64,000 bases of DNA, from contig NZ_LMNX01000003.1 of assembly GCF_001423425.1 (NCBI RefSeq), forward strand, positions 965,577 to 1,029,576. The letters are read 5' to 3'. Below, in pieces: positions 42,682 to 51,781 of this stretch. The notes below the pieces were generated by a model that searched no databases, was not told where the DNA came from, and saw only the letters and a list, made by a program, of their open reading frames with translations. The stretch comes from Rhizobium sp. Leaf306. Lineage in GTDB: Bacteria > Pseudomonadota > Alphaproteobacteria > Rhizobiales > Rhizobiaceae. Numbering within the stretch: the stretch's first letter is position 1; every line of letters begins with the position of its first letter. Both the position numbers and the translations under genes were made by a program.

Positions 42682-44091
42682 CTAACGCGATAACTCGCCA
42701 GTCCACTGAAGCTTTCGATGGATATACCTACCACGCCCTACACTCTCGGTGACGAGCTTGCGGCCCCGCAGTGCAAATTGTCCGCGCACCATAGTGTGCT
42801 CGATCGCACCCTTAAAGCGCTTGCCTTCATAGATTGAATACCCTGCCGAACTCAGCACGTCTGACCGTTCGAAGGTCCACTCTGCATTAACATCGATCAT
42901 CGTAAGGTCGGCGTCCATACCGGGCGCTATCGACCCCTTGGCATGGTCAAGCCCCATAAGCCGAGCCGAATTCGTGGACGTCAACTGGCTAATTCGCTCG
43001 AGCGACAATCCACGCTTATGATGACCGTCGGTCAACAATACCGGAAGCATGGTCTCCAAACCGGGGCAACCCGGCGAGGACGACCAGATATCGGCCGACT
43101 TGGACGAGATGTCACGGTGGACATGGTCTGTTCCGATTGTATCGATCTCTCCGTTCAGCAGCCCCTGCCACAGGCGCTCGCAATCGCTGCGCTCGCGCAA
43201 CGGCGGATTGATCTTGCCGATCTTTCCGCCCTCCCAAGAAACGTCGTGCGTCAGGTAATGCGGGCATGTCTCGAAAAACACCTGGGCACCACGCGCACGT
43301 TGCATGAGGCCAAGTTCAAGGGCTTCAAGGGACGAAGTGTGAACGACGTAGAGCGGAGCGCCGGCCTGTTGCGCAAGGTAGGCAGAACTCTGTACCGCAT
43401 CTGCTTCCACGAACGGCGGCCTCGATGCATTCCAGAGTGCAAGGTCACCCAGCCCACGGCTGTCCACCTTGAGGCGGTCGCGCAGGACCCAAGCGACCTC
43501 GATGTTTTCAGGATGAGGGCACACCATGCCGTTGTTCGCCGCCGCAAGCTCACAAAGCTTGAACAGAAAAGCATCGTCGATATCCGGCAGACCGAGGCGT
43601 TTGCCCTCGCCGCCCCGGTTGTTCATGAATATCTTGAAAGTCGGCGCACCCATTTCATTGGCATAGCGAGGAACGCTCGAAAGTTGGTCCGGCGTCGAAA
43701 TAATGAAATGATATCCGAAATCGATCCGCGAACCCTTCTCGGTAACGCCCACCACATCGTCGAATATGGTTTCGAACGGCTCTGGTGCGAGCAGATAGGG
43801 AATGAAGCAGGTAATGCCGCCAGCAACTGCCGACGCTGTCTCACGCTCGGCATCTTCAGACACTCGGGGACGGGAGATATCTGATCCGTGGCCAAGGTGA
43901 AGATGGGGATCGATCGCTCCCGGCATGATCACCAAGTGAGCAGCGGAAAAGCTATCTTTTGCGTCGATCGTCGTTCCGGGTTCGAGAATGCCGAGTATCC
44001 GACCATCGGAAATCGCTAAGTCGCATCTTGTACGGCCCTTGCCGGGCAGGATCACATCGCCGTCTCTAATTACAAGATCGCAGAATGGCAT
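42682..44091 (-). CDS. Hydantoinase/dihydropyrimidinase-like amidohydrolase
   Basis: The 469-residue cytoplasmic enzyme has the full binuclear metal site of the D-hydantoinase/dihydroorotase group: H63 and H65 (DPHLHLG), the carboxylated lysine K153 (PTFKIFMN), H193 (CPHPEN), H251 (VVHTSS) and D322 (GTDHVHRD). It opens cyclic amides or imides such as hydantoins. It is the last gene of an operon with an isochorismatase-fold hydrolase and an ICL/PEPM-type enzyme. A ring-opening followed by amide or carbamoyl hydrolysis is therefore the simplest reading. Confidence 0.9.
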   Translation of the reverse strand: MPFCDLVIRDGDVILPGKGRTRCDLAISDGRILGILEPGTTIDAKDSFSAAHLVIMPGAIDPHLHLGHGSDISRPRVSEDAERETASAVAGGITCFIPYLLAPEPFETIFDDVVGVTEKGSRIDFGYHFIISTPDQLSSVPRYANEMGAPTFKIFMNNRGGEGKRLGLPDIDDAFLFKLCELAAANNGMVCPHPENIEVAWVLRDRLKVDSRGLGDLALWNASRPPFVEADAVQSSAYLAQQAGAPLYVVHTSSLEALELGLMQRARGAQVFFETCPHYLTHDVSWEGGKIGKINPPLRERSDCERLWQGLLNGEIDTIGTDHVHRDISSKSADIWSSSPGCPGLETMLPVLLTDGHHKRGLSLERISQLTSTNSARLMGLDHAKGSIAPGMDADLTMIDVNAEWTFERSDVLSSAGYSIYEGKRFKGAIEHTMVRGQFALRGRKLVTESVGRGRYIHRKLQWTGELSR

Positions 44092-44118
44092 CGCATATAC
44101 TCGCTGGCTGGATTTCGG

Positions 44119-44796
44119 TCAGATGGCGCTCAGTTTCCCGAGAAGATCTTCTGTAGTTCCAACATCGGCATATTTCGCTGCCATGTCGAAAAGATTGACG
44201 GCATGTGAAGTTGGCGAACGATCGTAGACTGCATCCTGCGGGACGAACGTCCTGAAGTTGAAGGCGAACGCATCAACTACTGAGCCGCGCACACAGCCGC
44301 TTGTGGAGCAACCCGTAACCACAACTGTATCCGCCTGCGCATTGATCAAATAGCTAGCGAGCGGCGTTCCGAAGAACGCGCTCGGATGCTTCTTCGGTAA
44401 CAAGATATCACCCTCAACGGGCGCGATCTCCGCGACAAATTCATATCCTTTAGCGGGGATGCCCATGATGCTTGGCACCTTGTCGGACAGACGGCCGGTG
44501 TCGAAACCAAATTTTGGCGCGACATGTGGATACATGACCGGCCAACCGCGGGAACGGAATAAGTCGACGAGCAGCTTTATTTTGTGGACGGCGGCCCAAG
44601 CCACGTCACCGCAAGATGTTGGGTATTCCTTGATGGCTTCTGCCATCGGCATTGGTCTGGAGCCTACCGTGCGGTACTGCACATCTATCACCAGCAGCGC
44701 TGGACGTTTGCCGATACCGGAGGAGCGTCCAAAACCGACTGCTTTATAAGCAGCCTGCTCTTCCTCGCTGATGATGCCGTCCCACGGATAACTCAT
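44119..44796 (-). CDS. Isochorismatase-fold cysteine hydrolase (N-carbamoylsarcosine amidase-like)
   Basis: The 225 residues carry the triad of the family: D38 (LLVIDVQYRT), K135/K136 (LLPKKHPSAFFGT) and C168 in STSGCVR after VVVTGCS. TSGCVR is the exact context of N-carbamoylsarcosine amidase, so C-N hydrolysis of an amide or carbamoyl group is more likely than isochorismate cleavage. The start overlaps the upstream stop as ATGA; the amidohydrolase follows after 27 bp. Confidence 0.9.
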   Translation of the reverse strand: MSYPWDGIISEEEQAAYKAVGFGRSSGIGKRPALLVIDVQYRTVGSRPMPMAEAIKEYPTSCGDVAWAAVHKIKLLVDLFRSRGWPVMYPHVAPKFGFDTGRLSDKVPSIMGIPAKGYEFVAEIAPVEGDILLPKKHPSAFFGTPLASYLINAQADTVVVTGCSTSGCVRGSVVDAFAFNFRTFVPQDAVYDRSPTSHAVNLFDMAAKYADVGTTEDLLGKLSAI

Positions 44797-45683
44797 TCTG
44801 CTGCTCCTACCTTGGCCTCTTTGCCCGTGTAGCGGTCCTCGAGGGCATCCCAGACATGCTTGGAAACGACCCTTTGACGTTCATCGAATGTGGCAAGCCG
44901 GTCGGCTACAGCATCCAGCGAACCGTCACGCTTCAGGGCACCTAGAACCTCATAATGTGCCCGCACGGAAGCCTGCAAGGCGGCATTTGCATAAAGTACC
45001 AGTGAGAAACCCATCTCGGTGAAACGCTGGCGGCCCGGATCCGGGGTCTTGCCGCCGAAGACAATATTGGCAACCTGCGGCGTTATGATGCTGCGTGTGA
45101 TCTTAGCAAGCTCCTCGAACGAACGCGGCGCCTCGACGAAGGTCATGTCGGCGCCGATTTCGGCAAACGCCTGCGCGCGCTCGATGGCGCGATCCAGCCC
45201 TTCGATAGCCGCAGCGTCAGTCCGGGCAATGATCTGGATATCCTGGTCGATACGGGTATCGAGTGCCGCTTTAAGCTTGTCAAGCATCTCAGTTAGCGGC
45301 ACCACTCCCTTGCCGGAGAAGTGTCCGCACTTCTTTGGAAAGACCTGATCCTCGATCTGGATACCGGCAGCGCCCGCGCGCTCCAACGAACGGATTGTCC
45401 GCACCATATTGAGAGGGTTACCAAACCCGGTATCCGCATCTACGATAATCGGCAGGTCGACGGCGTCGGCGATATTCCCGGTCGCCATGACAACTTCGGT
45501 GAGGGTGGTGAGTCCAATATCGGGAACTCCAAGGCTGGTGTTCGCGAGCCCGGCGCCGGTCAAGTAGACAATCTCAAAACCTAAATCTTCAATAACCCGC
45601 GCACTTAGCGCGTTCCCTGCACCAGGCACGGGCACAGCCTGCCTGCGGGCGATAATTTCTTTTAGCTGCTTCGCCTTAGACAT
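44793..45683 (-). CDS. Isocitrate lyase/PEP mutase superfamily enzyme
   Basis: The 296-residue barrel has D82 and D84 (VDADTGFGN) and E111 (IQIEDQ) as magnesium ligands, followed by PKKCGHFSGKGVV, the catalytic loop with the C119-G-H signature of the lyases. It would cleave a C-C bond in a 2-hydroxy or 3-carboxy acid to give an oxo acid plus pyruvate- or succinate-like product. It is the first gene of its operon, preceded by an operator copy at 45745. Methylisocitrate lyase, dimethylmalate lyase and oxaloacetate decarboxylase are all possible. Confidence 0.9.
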   Translation of the reverse strand: MSKAKQLKEIIARRQAVPVPGAGNALSARVIEDLGFEIVYLTGAGLANTSLGVPDIGLTTLTEVVMATGNIADAVDLPIIVDADTGFGNPLNMVRTIRSLERAGAAGIQIEDQVFPKKCGHFSGKGVVPLTEMLDKLKAALDTRIDQDIQIIARTDAAAIEGLDRAIERAQAFAEIGADMTFVEAPRSFEELAKITRSIITPQVANIVFGGKTPDPGRQRFTEMGFSLVLYANAALQASVRAHYEVLGALKRDGSLDAVADRLATFDERQRVVSKHVWDALEDRYTGKEAKVGAAE

Positions 45684-45744
45684 CGAGGATTATTCCTTCT
45701 GGCTCCCTTGACAATCTGCACCAGCATAACCGCAGATTGCCTTC

Positions 45745-45754
45745 TGTCAACAGT
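45745..45754. promoter_or_regulatory. Operator copy 1 (CTGTCAACAG)
   Basis: It lies 62 bp upstream of the start at 45683 in the divergent region. It belongs to the set at 45882, 51709, 54265, 59965 and 60166, with arms CTGT/ACAG around two central bases. Confidence 0.6.
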
Positions 45755-45881
45755 CTACAAATACAGTTCCATATCGCTTTTTAAAGGAAATCCGAGTCGT
45801 AAAACGTGGTTGTCAAACCTGTTTTCTGTTTCGGTGTATGAAGGCCAGTGACTGACCAGACAAAAATGCATACTCAGCAAA

Positions 45882-45891
45882 CTGTTGACAG
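45882..45891. promoter_or_regulatory. Operator copy 2 (CTGTTGACAG)
   Basis: It lies about 50 bp upstream of the amidohydrolase start at 45942, in reverse orientation to copy 1. The extended arms read ACTGT...ACAGAT. Confidence 0.6.
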
Positions 45892-45941
45892 ATGTGTAAA
45901 TGTCATGGATTTTGCCTACGCAGAATGAAGTGGTGAAGAAC

Positions 45942-46844
45942 ATGAGTGACAACAGCTATAAATTCGACATCTCGAATACGCAGGATGGCTACGGTGCGAT
46001 CGACATTGTGACCAACTTCTACACGCCGCAGGTCATCGCGGAAAAACGCGTTCCGACTGACGAGACCTTCCGCGATCAGGTCCGCATGGAAGAGCACCAC
46101 CGCAAGGGGATGACTCAGGAACAGTATATCGAAAAGATGGACCGCGCCGGCATCGAGCGCTCTCTTCTGATCGCCACCCGCTGCGGCGACCGGCGCATGA
46201 GCACCTCGACTGAGATCCCTTACGAATACGTGTACGAGGCATGCAAGGCCTATCCGCATCGCTATTCCGGCTTGGCAGGCATCGATCCGCTTCGCGGCAT
46301 TGCAGGCCTCAAAGAACTTGACAAGGCTGTCCAAGAGTACGGCTTCGTCGGCGCGCACCTCTACCCACACTGGTTCGGCCAATCACCGGATGCAGCGATC
46401 TATTACCCTTATTATGCGCGCTGCGCCGAACTCGGTATACCGATCATGATGCAGGTCGGCCATTGCCTCGTCTACCGTTCGGACAACCGGCTGGCGACGG
46501 TGGCTCGGCCGATGGCACTGGACCGTATTGCGATCGACTTCCCGGAACTGACGATTATCGGCATCCATCTCGGCTATCCCTGGACCGAAGAGATGATCAG
46601 CGTCGCCACGAAGCATCGCAACGTCTTCATGTGTGGCGACGCTTATGCTCCTAAGCATTGGGGGGCCTCGGCCGTTCATTTCGCGAATACCTACGGTCAG
46701 GACAAGTTTTTGTTCGGCACCGATTGGTGGGTGATCGACCCAGAACGGGCAATGGAGGAAATCCACGAGTTCGACATGCGCCCGGCTTCTAAGCGCAAGC
46801 TACTTCGCGACAACGCGATCAAGGTTTTCAAACTTCCAGAGTAA
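45942..46844 (+). CDS. Amidohydrolase-2 family protein (ACMSD-like TIM barrel)
   Basis: ATG 45942 (MSDNSYKFDISNTQDGYG) is favoured over the open frame to 45900. The 300-residue TIM barrel has IGIHLGYPW with a metal-binding histidine and ends in FGTDWWVIDPERAMEEI, whose Asp is the C-terminal ligand of the family. The N-terminal HxH is not obvious (AIDIVTNFYTP), which is unusual and may mean altered metal binding. It is likely a hydrolase or decarboxylase of a cyclic acid. A strong terminator follows. Confidence 0.8.
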   Translation: MSDNSYKFDISNTQDGYGAIDIVTNFYTPQVIAEKRVPTDETFRDQVRMEEHHRKGMTQEQYIEKMDRAGIERSLLIATRCGDRRMSTSTEIPYEYVYEACKAYPHRYSGLAGIDPLRGIAGLKELDKAVQEYGFVGAHLYPHWFGQSPDAAIYYPYYARCAELGIPIMMQVGHCLVYRSDNRLATVARPMALDRIAIDFPELTIIGIHLGYPWTEEMISVATKHRNVFMCGDAYAPKHWGASAVHFANTYGQDKFLFGTDWWVIDPERAMEEIHEFDMRPASKRKLLRDNAIKVFKLPE

Positions 46845-46848
46845 TCAT

Positions 46849-46887
46849 AGAAAAAGGGGACGATGCCCGAGCACATCCCCTTTTTTT
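46849..46887 (+). terminator. Rho-independent terminator after the amidohydrolase
   Basis: AAAAAGGGGA with TCCCCTTTTTTT flank a 15-bp loop region, giving an A/T-tailed stem. It is clear in both directions and so also ends the GntR gene on the minus strand. Confidence 0.85.
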
Positions 46888-46907
46888 GTGCGTTTGAGAA
46901 AACTCGA

Positions 46908-47600
46908 TTACAGTGAGGCGGTCCGCGGGGGCGGCTCAACATTGGCAGCGGCAAGCGAGCTGTAGCGAGCATTGCGGATATGCGTGCGCATTGCGGTTTC
47001 CGCCCGATCCGGATCGCGGCTTTCAAGAGCCTCGACGATCTGCCGGTGTTCTTTGAGCGCTGCTTGTGCCCTCCCAGGCTGCGTACTTGATTTACGGCGA
47101 TGGATGCGCAGTTGGTAGTAAATCTCGTTCATCAACACGCGCTCGATCCGCTCGCACTGCGCGCCATGAATGATCGCGAAATGAAAGTCGTCGTCCCGTG
47201 ACCGCTGAACGTAGGCTTCGCCCGAAGCCAGTTCCGGCTGATGCGAGTGCCCTTCCAAAAGCGCGCGAAGATCGTCCAGTTGCTTGACCGTCATGCGTTC
47301 GGCGGCAAGACGTGCGGACATGCCCTCAAGCGCTTCGCGGGTCAGGAAAAGAGATTCAAGGTCCTCGCGCGTGAAGGAGATAACGTGGACGCCGATTCGC
47401 GGGGTCCGCTTGACTAGTCGGCCCTCAAGCCGTCCGAGCGCCTCGCGCAGCGGACCGCGGCTGATACCGAGATTGCGGGCTAGTTCCGCTTCGGATAGCC
47501 TCTGGCCTGGCTCAAATTCACCCGAAGTGATTGCTTCTACAACCTTGTCGAAGGCTTCGGCGCTTAGAGAGGATCTTATGATAGGCTGAATAGTGGACAT
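46908..47600 (-). CDS. GntR-family regulator with FCD domain
   Basis: The 230-residue protein starts after GGAGTC. The winged helix (QRLSEAELARNLGISRGPLR) lies near 35-70, followed by an all-helical FCD domain (about 85-215) with the metal-binding HFAIIH segment. It ends the minus-strand operon SBP - CoA ligase - hydratase - GntR. Because it sits among six copies of the CTGTYRACAG palindrome and FCD regulators bind such sites, it is the best candidate to control the region. Confidence 0.9.
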   Translation of the reverse strand: MSTIQPIIRSSLSAEAFDKVVEAITSGEFEPGQRLSEAELARNLGISRGPLREALGRLEGRLVKRTPRIGVHVISFTREDLESLFLTREALEGMSARLAAERMTVKQLDDLRALLEGHSHQPELASGEAYVQRSRDDDFHFAIIHGAQCERIERVLMNEIYYQLRIHRRKSSTQPGRAQAALKEHRQIVEALESRDPDRAETAMRTHIRNARYSSLAAANVEPPPRTASL

Positions 47601-47690
47601 GCCAGACTCCTATACACCAAGGACATTAGAGCTGGCAGGAATTCCAAAAATAGCGCCATCAACAATAGAAGTCATACCAGCAAACTTTCT

Positions 47691-47723
47691 AGGTTGGAAT
47701 TGGAAACCCGTGGTTTTCCAACC
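47691..47723. terminator. Imperfect hairpin between hydratase and GntR genes
   Basis: AGGTTGGA...AAACC-CGT-GGTTT-TCCAACCT forms a 13-bp stem with a 5-bp bulge. It could attenuate transcription into the regulator gene. There is no T-run. Confidence 0.35.
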
Positions 47724-47796
47724 TCCAGTTGACTTTAACCGCGAAAGTTCAGTGCTTTCTCGGCACAACGTTCTGGTCCAACCTGTAGATTTCAAG

Positions 47797-48531
47797 TCAG
47801 CGCCCTTCCCGCACATATAGAAACTCGCGAATGCGCGCTTCCGCACTCGTTATTCTCTCCCGGTAGTGATCGATGCAAGCGTGGCGGCTTTGGGAAAGGC
47901 CGAATGCTACGGTCTCCCGCGAGTGCTCGGCAAGCCCCTCAACCAGCGTCGCCACCGTCACATCGAGCATAACTCGTGGGACAATACCGGATACCAGCGC
48001 GATTTCCAGCGCCCGCCCAGCTGTTACCGGTTGCGCGGTTAAAGCAAGCTCTATGGCGATGGGGCGCGCGATCCGGTCCTCCAGCGCCGCCAGCACCACG
48101 AAAGGGAAAATTCGGTGACCAACCTCGGGCAGGCAGAACCGTGCCTCCTGGCAGGCAATCGCAAAATCGCAACTGGCGAGAAGGCCTATGCCTCCAGCAT
48201 AACAATGTCCGTTGATGCGGCCTACGATGGGTTTGGATACGCCGGCAGCATAACGGAGATAGTCGCCTAGCCCGGTCGTACTATTGTCGGCAAGGCTGTT
48301 CAGGAACCCCTCCCCAGCCGAGAGGTCTGCACCGGCGCAAAAAGCCTGATCACCGGCACCGGTAAGAACGATGACGCTGACGCCATTATCCTCGTTCGCC
48401 GCCCGCATCAGCTCGGACAAGCGCTCGAAGTGGCGGCGTGCCAGCGCGTTGCGTTTGTTCTCCCGGCATATCGTTATCGTGGCGACGGCGTTCAGCACCA
48501 CGTATGTTATGTCGTCGAGAACCTCAGCCAT
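47797..48531 (-). CDS. Enoyl-CoA hydratase/isomerase family protein
   Basis: The start is ATG 48531 (MAEVLDDITYVVL), overlapping the ligase stop by one base; GTG 48534 is also in frame. The 244-residue crotonase-fold protein has the oxyanion-hole segments (AFCAGADLS and HCYAGGIGLLASCDFA) and the catalytic-Glu region (FCLPEVGHRIFP). It would hydrate or cleave the CoA thioester made by the neighbouring ligase. Confidence 0.9.
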   Translation of the reverse strand: MAEVLDDITYVVLNAVATITICRENKRNALARRHFERLSELMRAANEDNGVSVIVLTGAGDQAFCAGADLSAGEGFLNSLADNSTTGLGDYLRYAAGVSKPIVGRINGHCYAGGIGLLASCDFAIACQEARFCLPEVGHRIFPFVVLAALEDRIARPIAIELALTAQPVTAGRALEIALVSGIVPRVMLDVTVATLVEGLAEHSRETVAFGLSQSRHACIDHYRERITSAEARIREFLYVREGR

Positions 48532-49913
48532 CACCGAGCCTGGCGAAGATCAACGATCCGCTTCGGTTTTGCCGGAAGGGTTGGGTCGTAGATCTTGTCG
48601 CGCTCGACAAGTTCGATTGTCGGCCGAAGGTTCGTGAGCCGCTTAACTTCCTCCGCCATCCGCTCGGATATATCCGCGGCATGGCCTTGCGCGGGCGCTA
48701 GCCTGACGACGAGTTCGTCCATTGAGAATGGATCAGCGGGATCCTGTGATGTGACGACGATCTGGTACTCGTCAATGCCAGGCATGCGGTCGAATTCTTC
48801 TTTTAGGTTCCCGAGATTGACCAACGCACCCCTGACTTTGATGATATCGCCGGTACGGCTGGTCTTCGAGGAAAGCCGCGGCGAGGTGCGGCCGCAATGC
48901 GGGCACGGTTCGTGATTGAGCGATCCGACGTCGCCCATCTTGTAGCGCAAAAAAACAGTACCTCGGCGGTTGAGATGGGTAACCGCCAGCATGCCGCTCT
49001 GGCCATCGGGCACGCGCTTCCCCGTTTCTTCGTCGATCACCTCGTGGAAAAGCTGGTCTGGCAGCGCGCTGTGGAAACCGCTTCCCTCGCAGCACTCGAC
49101 CATCGTCCCGCCCTGCTCGGTCGAGCCGTAGCGGTTTACAATGACCGTATCAGCGCAGTTGAGTGCCCGCATACGCTGGCGGAAATCCTCGCGCATAGCG
49201 GGAGACGAAGCTTCGCCGGTGGTCATCACCATCCTGACGCTGCTAAGATCCGTGCCGCTCTCCTGGGCTCGGATGAGCACGCGCCGAACGAAACCTGCAA
49301 CGCCCCAGAGCACGGTTGCCTTGTGGCGGGCGACTGAAGCGACTGCCTGATCGAGCGACCGGTTGACTGGGAACATTGAGTCCGTTCGTCCGGTATTGCC
49401 GAACATGATCGACGCTCCAACAGCCCCAGCTTCGTCCGCCGCCCGCGAAAATGCGCCCATCGGAAAACCAGTCATGGGGAAGAGGTTGGCGATCAGATCG
49501 GTATCCTTCAGACCGATCAGTTCCTTGCGGTCCTGGAAGCCGTACATGTAGGCAAAGTGATCATGTGCGGTGACATAGATCGGAGCCGGGCGACCGGTGG
49601 TCGTACCGGTCGTGTAGATGATCTTCCAAAGGATGGCCTCGTTCCCTGGCATGCCTTCCGGGCGCATGCGAAATGCATCTGGGTCTGATAGGAATTCTTT
49701 TTTGGAACAGGGGGGCAAAAGGTCTAGATCGGCGCGGTTGCGTATGTGCTCGGGCCTTAGACCCTCGGCACGCATCAGTTTGAAGTAATAAGGATGATGG
49801 TCGTAGCAAAGCTCCACCATCTGCTGGATGAGGCGATCTTGCAGAGCGTGTACCGCTTCGACTGGCTGACGCAACATGTCGGGAAGGGTGAAGCTACTTT
49901 CGGTGGACATCAT
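48531..49913 (-). CDS. Phenylacetate-CoA ligase-like AMP-forming enzyme
   Basis: The 460-residue adenylate-forming enzyme has the PaaK-type P-loop YTTGTTTGRPAPIYVT near 105, the YGSTEQGG adenylation motif near 270 and the C-terminal DIIKVRGALVNLGNLKE of this subfamily. It activates an aromatic or other carboxylic acid to its CoA thioester with ATP. It follows the binding-protein gene by 75 bp and is coupled to the hydratase. Confidence 0.92.
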   Translation of the reverse strand: MMSTESSFTLPDMLRQPVEAVHALQDRLIQQMVELCYDHHPYYFKLMRAEGLRPEHIRNRADLDLLPPCSKKEFLSDPDAFRMRPEGMPGNEAILWKIIYTTGTTTGRPAPIYVTAHDHFAYMYGFQDRKELIGLKDTDLIANLFPMTGFPMGAFSRAADEAGAVGASIMFGNTGRTDSMFPVNRSLDQAVASVARHKATVLWGVAGFVRRVLIRAQESGTDLSSVRMVMTTGEASSPAMREDFRQRMRALNCADTVIVNRYGSTEQGGTMVECCEGSGFHSALPDQLFHEVIDEETGKRVPDGQSGMLAVTHLNRRGTVFLRYKMGDVGSLNHEPCPHCGRTSPRLSSKTSRTGDIIKVRGALVNLGNLKEEFDRMPGIDEYQIVVTSQDPADPFSMDELVVRLAPAQGHAADISERMAEEVKRLTNLRPTIELVERDKIYDPTLPAKPKRIVDLRQAR

Positions 49914-49988
49914 ATTCAGGAATCCGTGTGATGATTAGACGCTTGATGGGAACGGCAGGGGTTCATTTCCTGCCGCTCTCTTTCGTCA

Positions 49989-51491
49989 TTATTTGAAGTC
50001 GTAGAGACGAATGAAGCCATCCGGCCATGGCTTGTAATCTACAGTCTTCTTCACTCCGTAGGCCTGCATCTCGTCGTAAAGTGGGAGGTGGTATCGGTTC
50101 TCGTTGCTGCGGCGGAATGCCTGGGCAATGAGTTCCTTCTGCTTGGCAACATTGGTTGTCGTACGCTGCTCCTTGAGAAGCCGATCGATTTCCTTGTCGA
50201 CCTTGTAGGCATGTGACCCATCTTCATACATCGTCGTCAGCACGGTTTCCGCATGGTACTGCGATGATCCGAAAGCGAACAGGTACATGCTGTCGAGTTT
50301 CGACTGCAGCCAGAGCGGGAAGAAGGCCGTAAATTCCATCGGCTTGATCTCGACCTTGAGACCTATAGCGGTCATGTATCCGGCCATCGCCTGGACAACT
50401 TCGTTCGCCATGACGATGTTATTGTTGGGATACTGGATCGAGATAACCTCGCCATTGTAGCCGGATTTTGCGATCAGTTCCTTAGCAGCGACTGGATCGA
50501 ATTTGGTCGGTGTGAATGACGGATCGTAACCTATGTTCATCGGCGGCACCATAATGCCAGTGGGCTTGCCGAGACCTCGGAGGAGCTTGTCGGTAATAGC
50601 CTGCCTATCAATACCCCGATCGATCGCTTCACGGATCATCGGATTGTCAAGCGGCGGTTTATTAGGATTGAACGCCGCAAAGATCACGCGGAAGCCAGGC
50701 GCGATATCGACATTTAGTTCATCCGAGGATTTAAGCTGTGTCATCAGCGACGGCGGCAGAGCGGGAACGAGATCGACTTCACCCGAGAGAAGAGCCGAGG
50801 CGCGGCTAGCTTCGGACGGGATCGGGCGGAAAGTCGCCTTCTTGATCGGCAGCGCACCGCGCCACGATTTGTCAAACGCTTCGAGGACCATACGGTCGTC
50901 CTTGACCCATTCAACGAACTTGTAGGCACCGGTGCCGACCGGCTTGGTCGCATACCCCTGGTCGCCAACCTTGTCGAAATAGGTCTTCGACATGATATTC
51001 AGGTAGCTGATTTGACGGTAGAAGATCCCGTAGGGCTGAATTAGCGTGAACTTGACTGTGTGGTCGTCGACTTTTTCGACAGACTTGACCAGCTTGATAA
51101 AGGTCCGGACTGGGGTGGCGTTATCGGCAAGGACACGCTGCGTGGTAAACACCACATCGTCGGCGGTAAATGGGCTGCCGTCGTGGAAGACAACGTTCTT
51201 GCGAAGCTTGAACGTCCACTGCATAAGGTCCGCGGATGGCTCCCAGGATTCTGCAAGGCGACCTCTCATGCTGCCGTCGCGCTGCAGTTCTGTCAGCGCA
51301 TCGAATACGTTGAGACGGTAGTTGAAACCGAGCGGCGAAGTATCCTTGCTCGGATCTAGCCCGGGGAAGTCGCCGGGCAGCGCCACGGCGAGCGTTTCCG
51401 GTGCGGCGAGAGACAGCGTAGGCGCGGTCAGCAGCCCTGCGGCGACGGTCGCGGCACCCATTGTCGTCATCAGCCTGCGAAAGAAATTCAT
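49989..51491 (-). CDS. Dpp/Opp-type ABC transporter substrate-binding protein
   Basis: The 500-residue precursor has a signal peptide (AATVAAGLLTAPTLSLAAP). The mature SBP_bac_5 fold has typical words (LAESWEPSADLMQWTFKLRK, VVFHDGSPFTADDVVF and PVGTGAYKFVEWV). Its permeases and ATPase lie 5-8 kb away in the same regulon. The family binds peptides but also opines, nickel chelates and other ligands; the substrate here is presumably the catabolised compound. Confidence 0.93.
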   Translation of the reverse strand: MNFFRRLMTTMGAATVAAGLLTAPTLSLAAPETLAVALPGDFPGLDPSKDTSPLGFNYRLNVFDALTELQRDGSMRGRLAESWEPSADLMQWTFKLRKNVVFHDGSPFTADDVVFTTQRVLADNATPVRTFIKLVKSVEKVDDHTVKFTLIQPYGIFYRQISYLNIMSKTYFDKVGDQGYATKPVGTGAYKFVEWVKDDRMVLEAFDKSWRGALPIKKATFRPIPSEASRASALLSGEVDLVPALPPSLMTQLKSSDELNVDIAPGFRVIFAAFNPNKPPLDNPMIREAIDRGIDRQAITDKLLRGLGKPTGIMVPPMNIGYDPSFTPTKFDPVAAKELIAKSGYNGEVISIQYPNNNIVMANEVVQAMAGYMTAIGLKVEIKPMEFTAFFPLWLQSKLDSMYLFAFGSSQYHAETVLTTMYEDGSHAYKVDKEIDRLLKEQRTTTNVAKQKELIAQAFRRSNENRYHLPLYDEMQAYGVKKTVDYKPWPDGFIRLYDFK

Positions 51492-51708
51492 GAGCGTCTC
51501 CTGAATGCAGGGGGTTCAATCACGATCCGGACCCCCACTCGGAATTCGAAGCTCAGCCAGGAGAAACAAAAGCCAGGGTGCCAGCCTCAATCATGGCCCA
51601 GCACCTCGCACTCCACCAAATCGCCAGGGGGATTTATAGTCGTTCCCCTTTGCCCTGACGATCCTGCGCCTCGCTCTAGTGCCCGTACGGTAAGTCGCGT
51701 ACTGATAA

Positions 51709-51718
51709 CTGTCAACAG
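51709..51718. promoter_or_regulatory. Operator copy 3 (CTGTCAACAG)
   Basis: The best copy: the extended site AACTGTCAACAGTT (51707-51720) has 6-bp perfect arms. It lies between the binding-protein operon (starting 51491, minus) and the bicupin gene (51782, plus). Confidence 0.65.
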
Positions 51719-51781
51719 TTGTCTTCTTAAGTCGTATGAGTTCTATTGTCAGTCCCACGCACGTAAAACGAGGAGACCGGC

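Noticed and set aside
42943..43884. 313-residue plus-strand frame opposite the hydantoinase-like gene
   Set aside because: The minus strand has all metal ligands of the amidohydrolase family.
47593..47820. 75-residue plus-strand frame in the GntR-hydratase gap
   Set aside because: It covers the imperfect hairpin and runs into the hydratase 3' end; no ribosome site or similarity.
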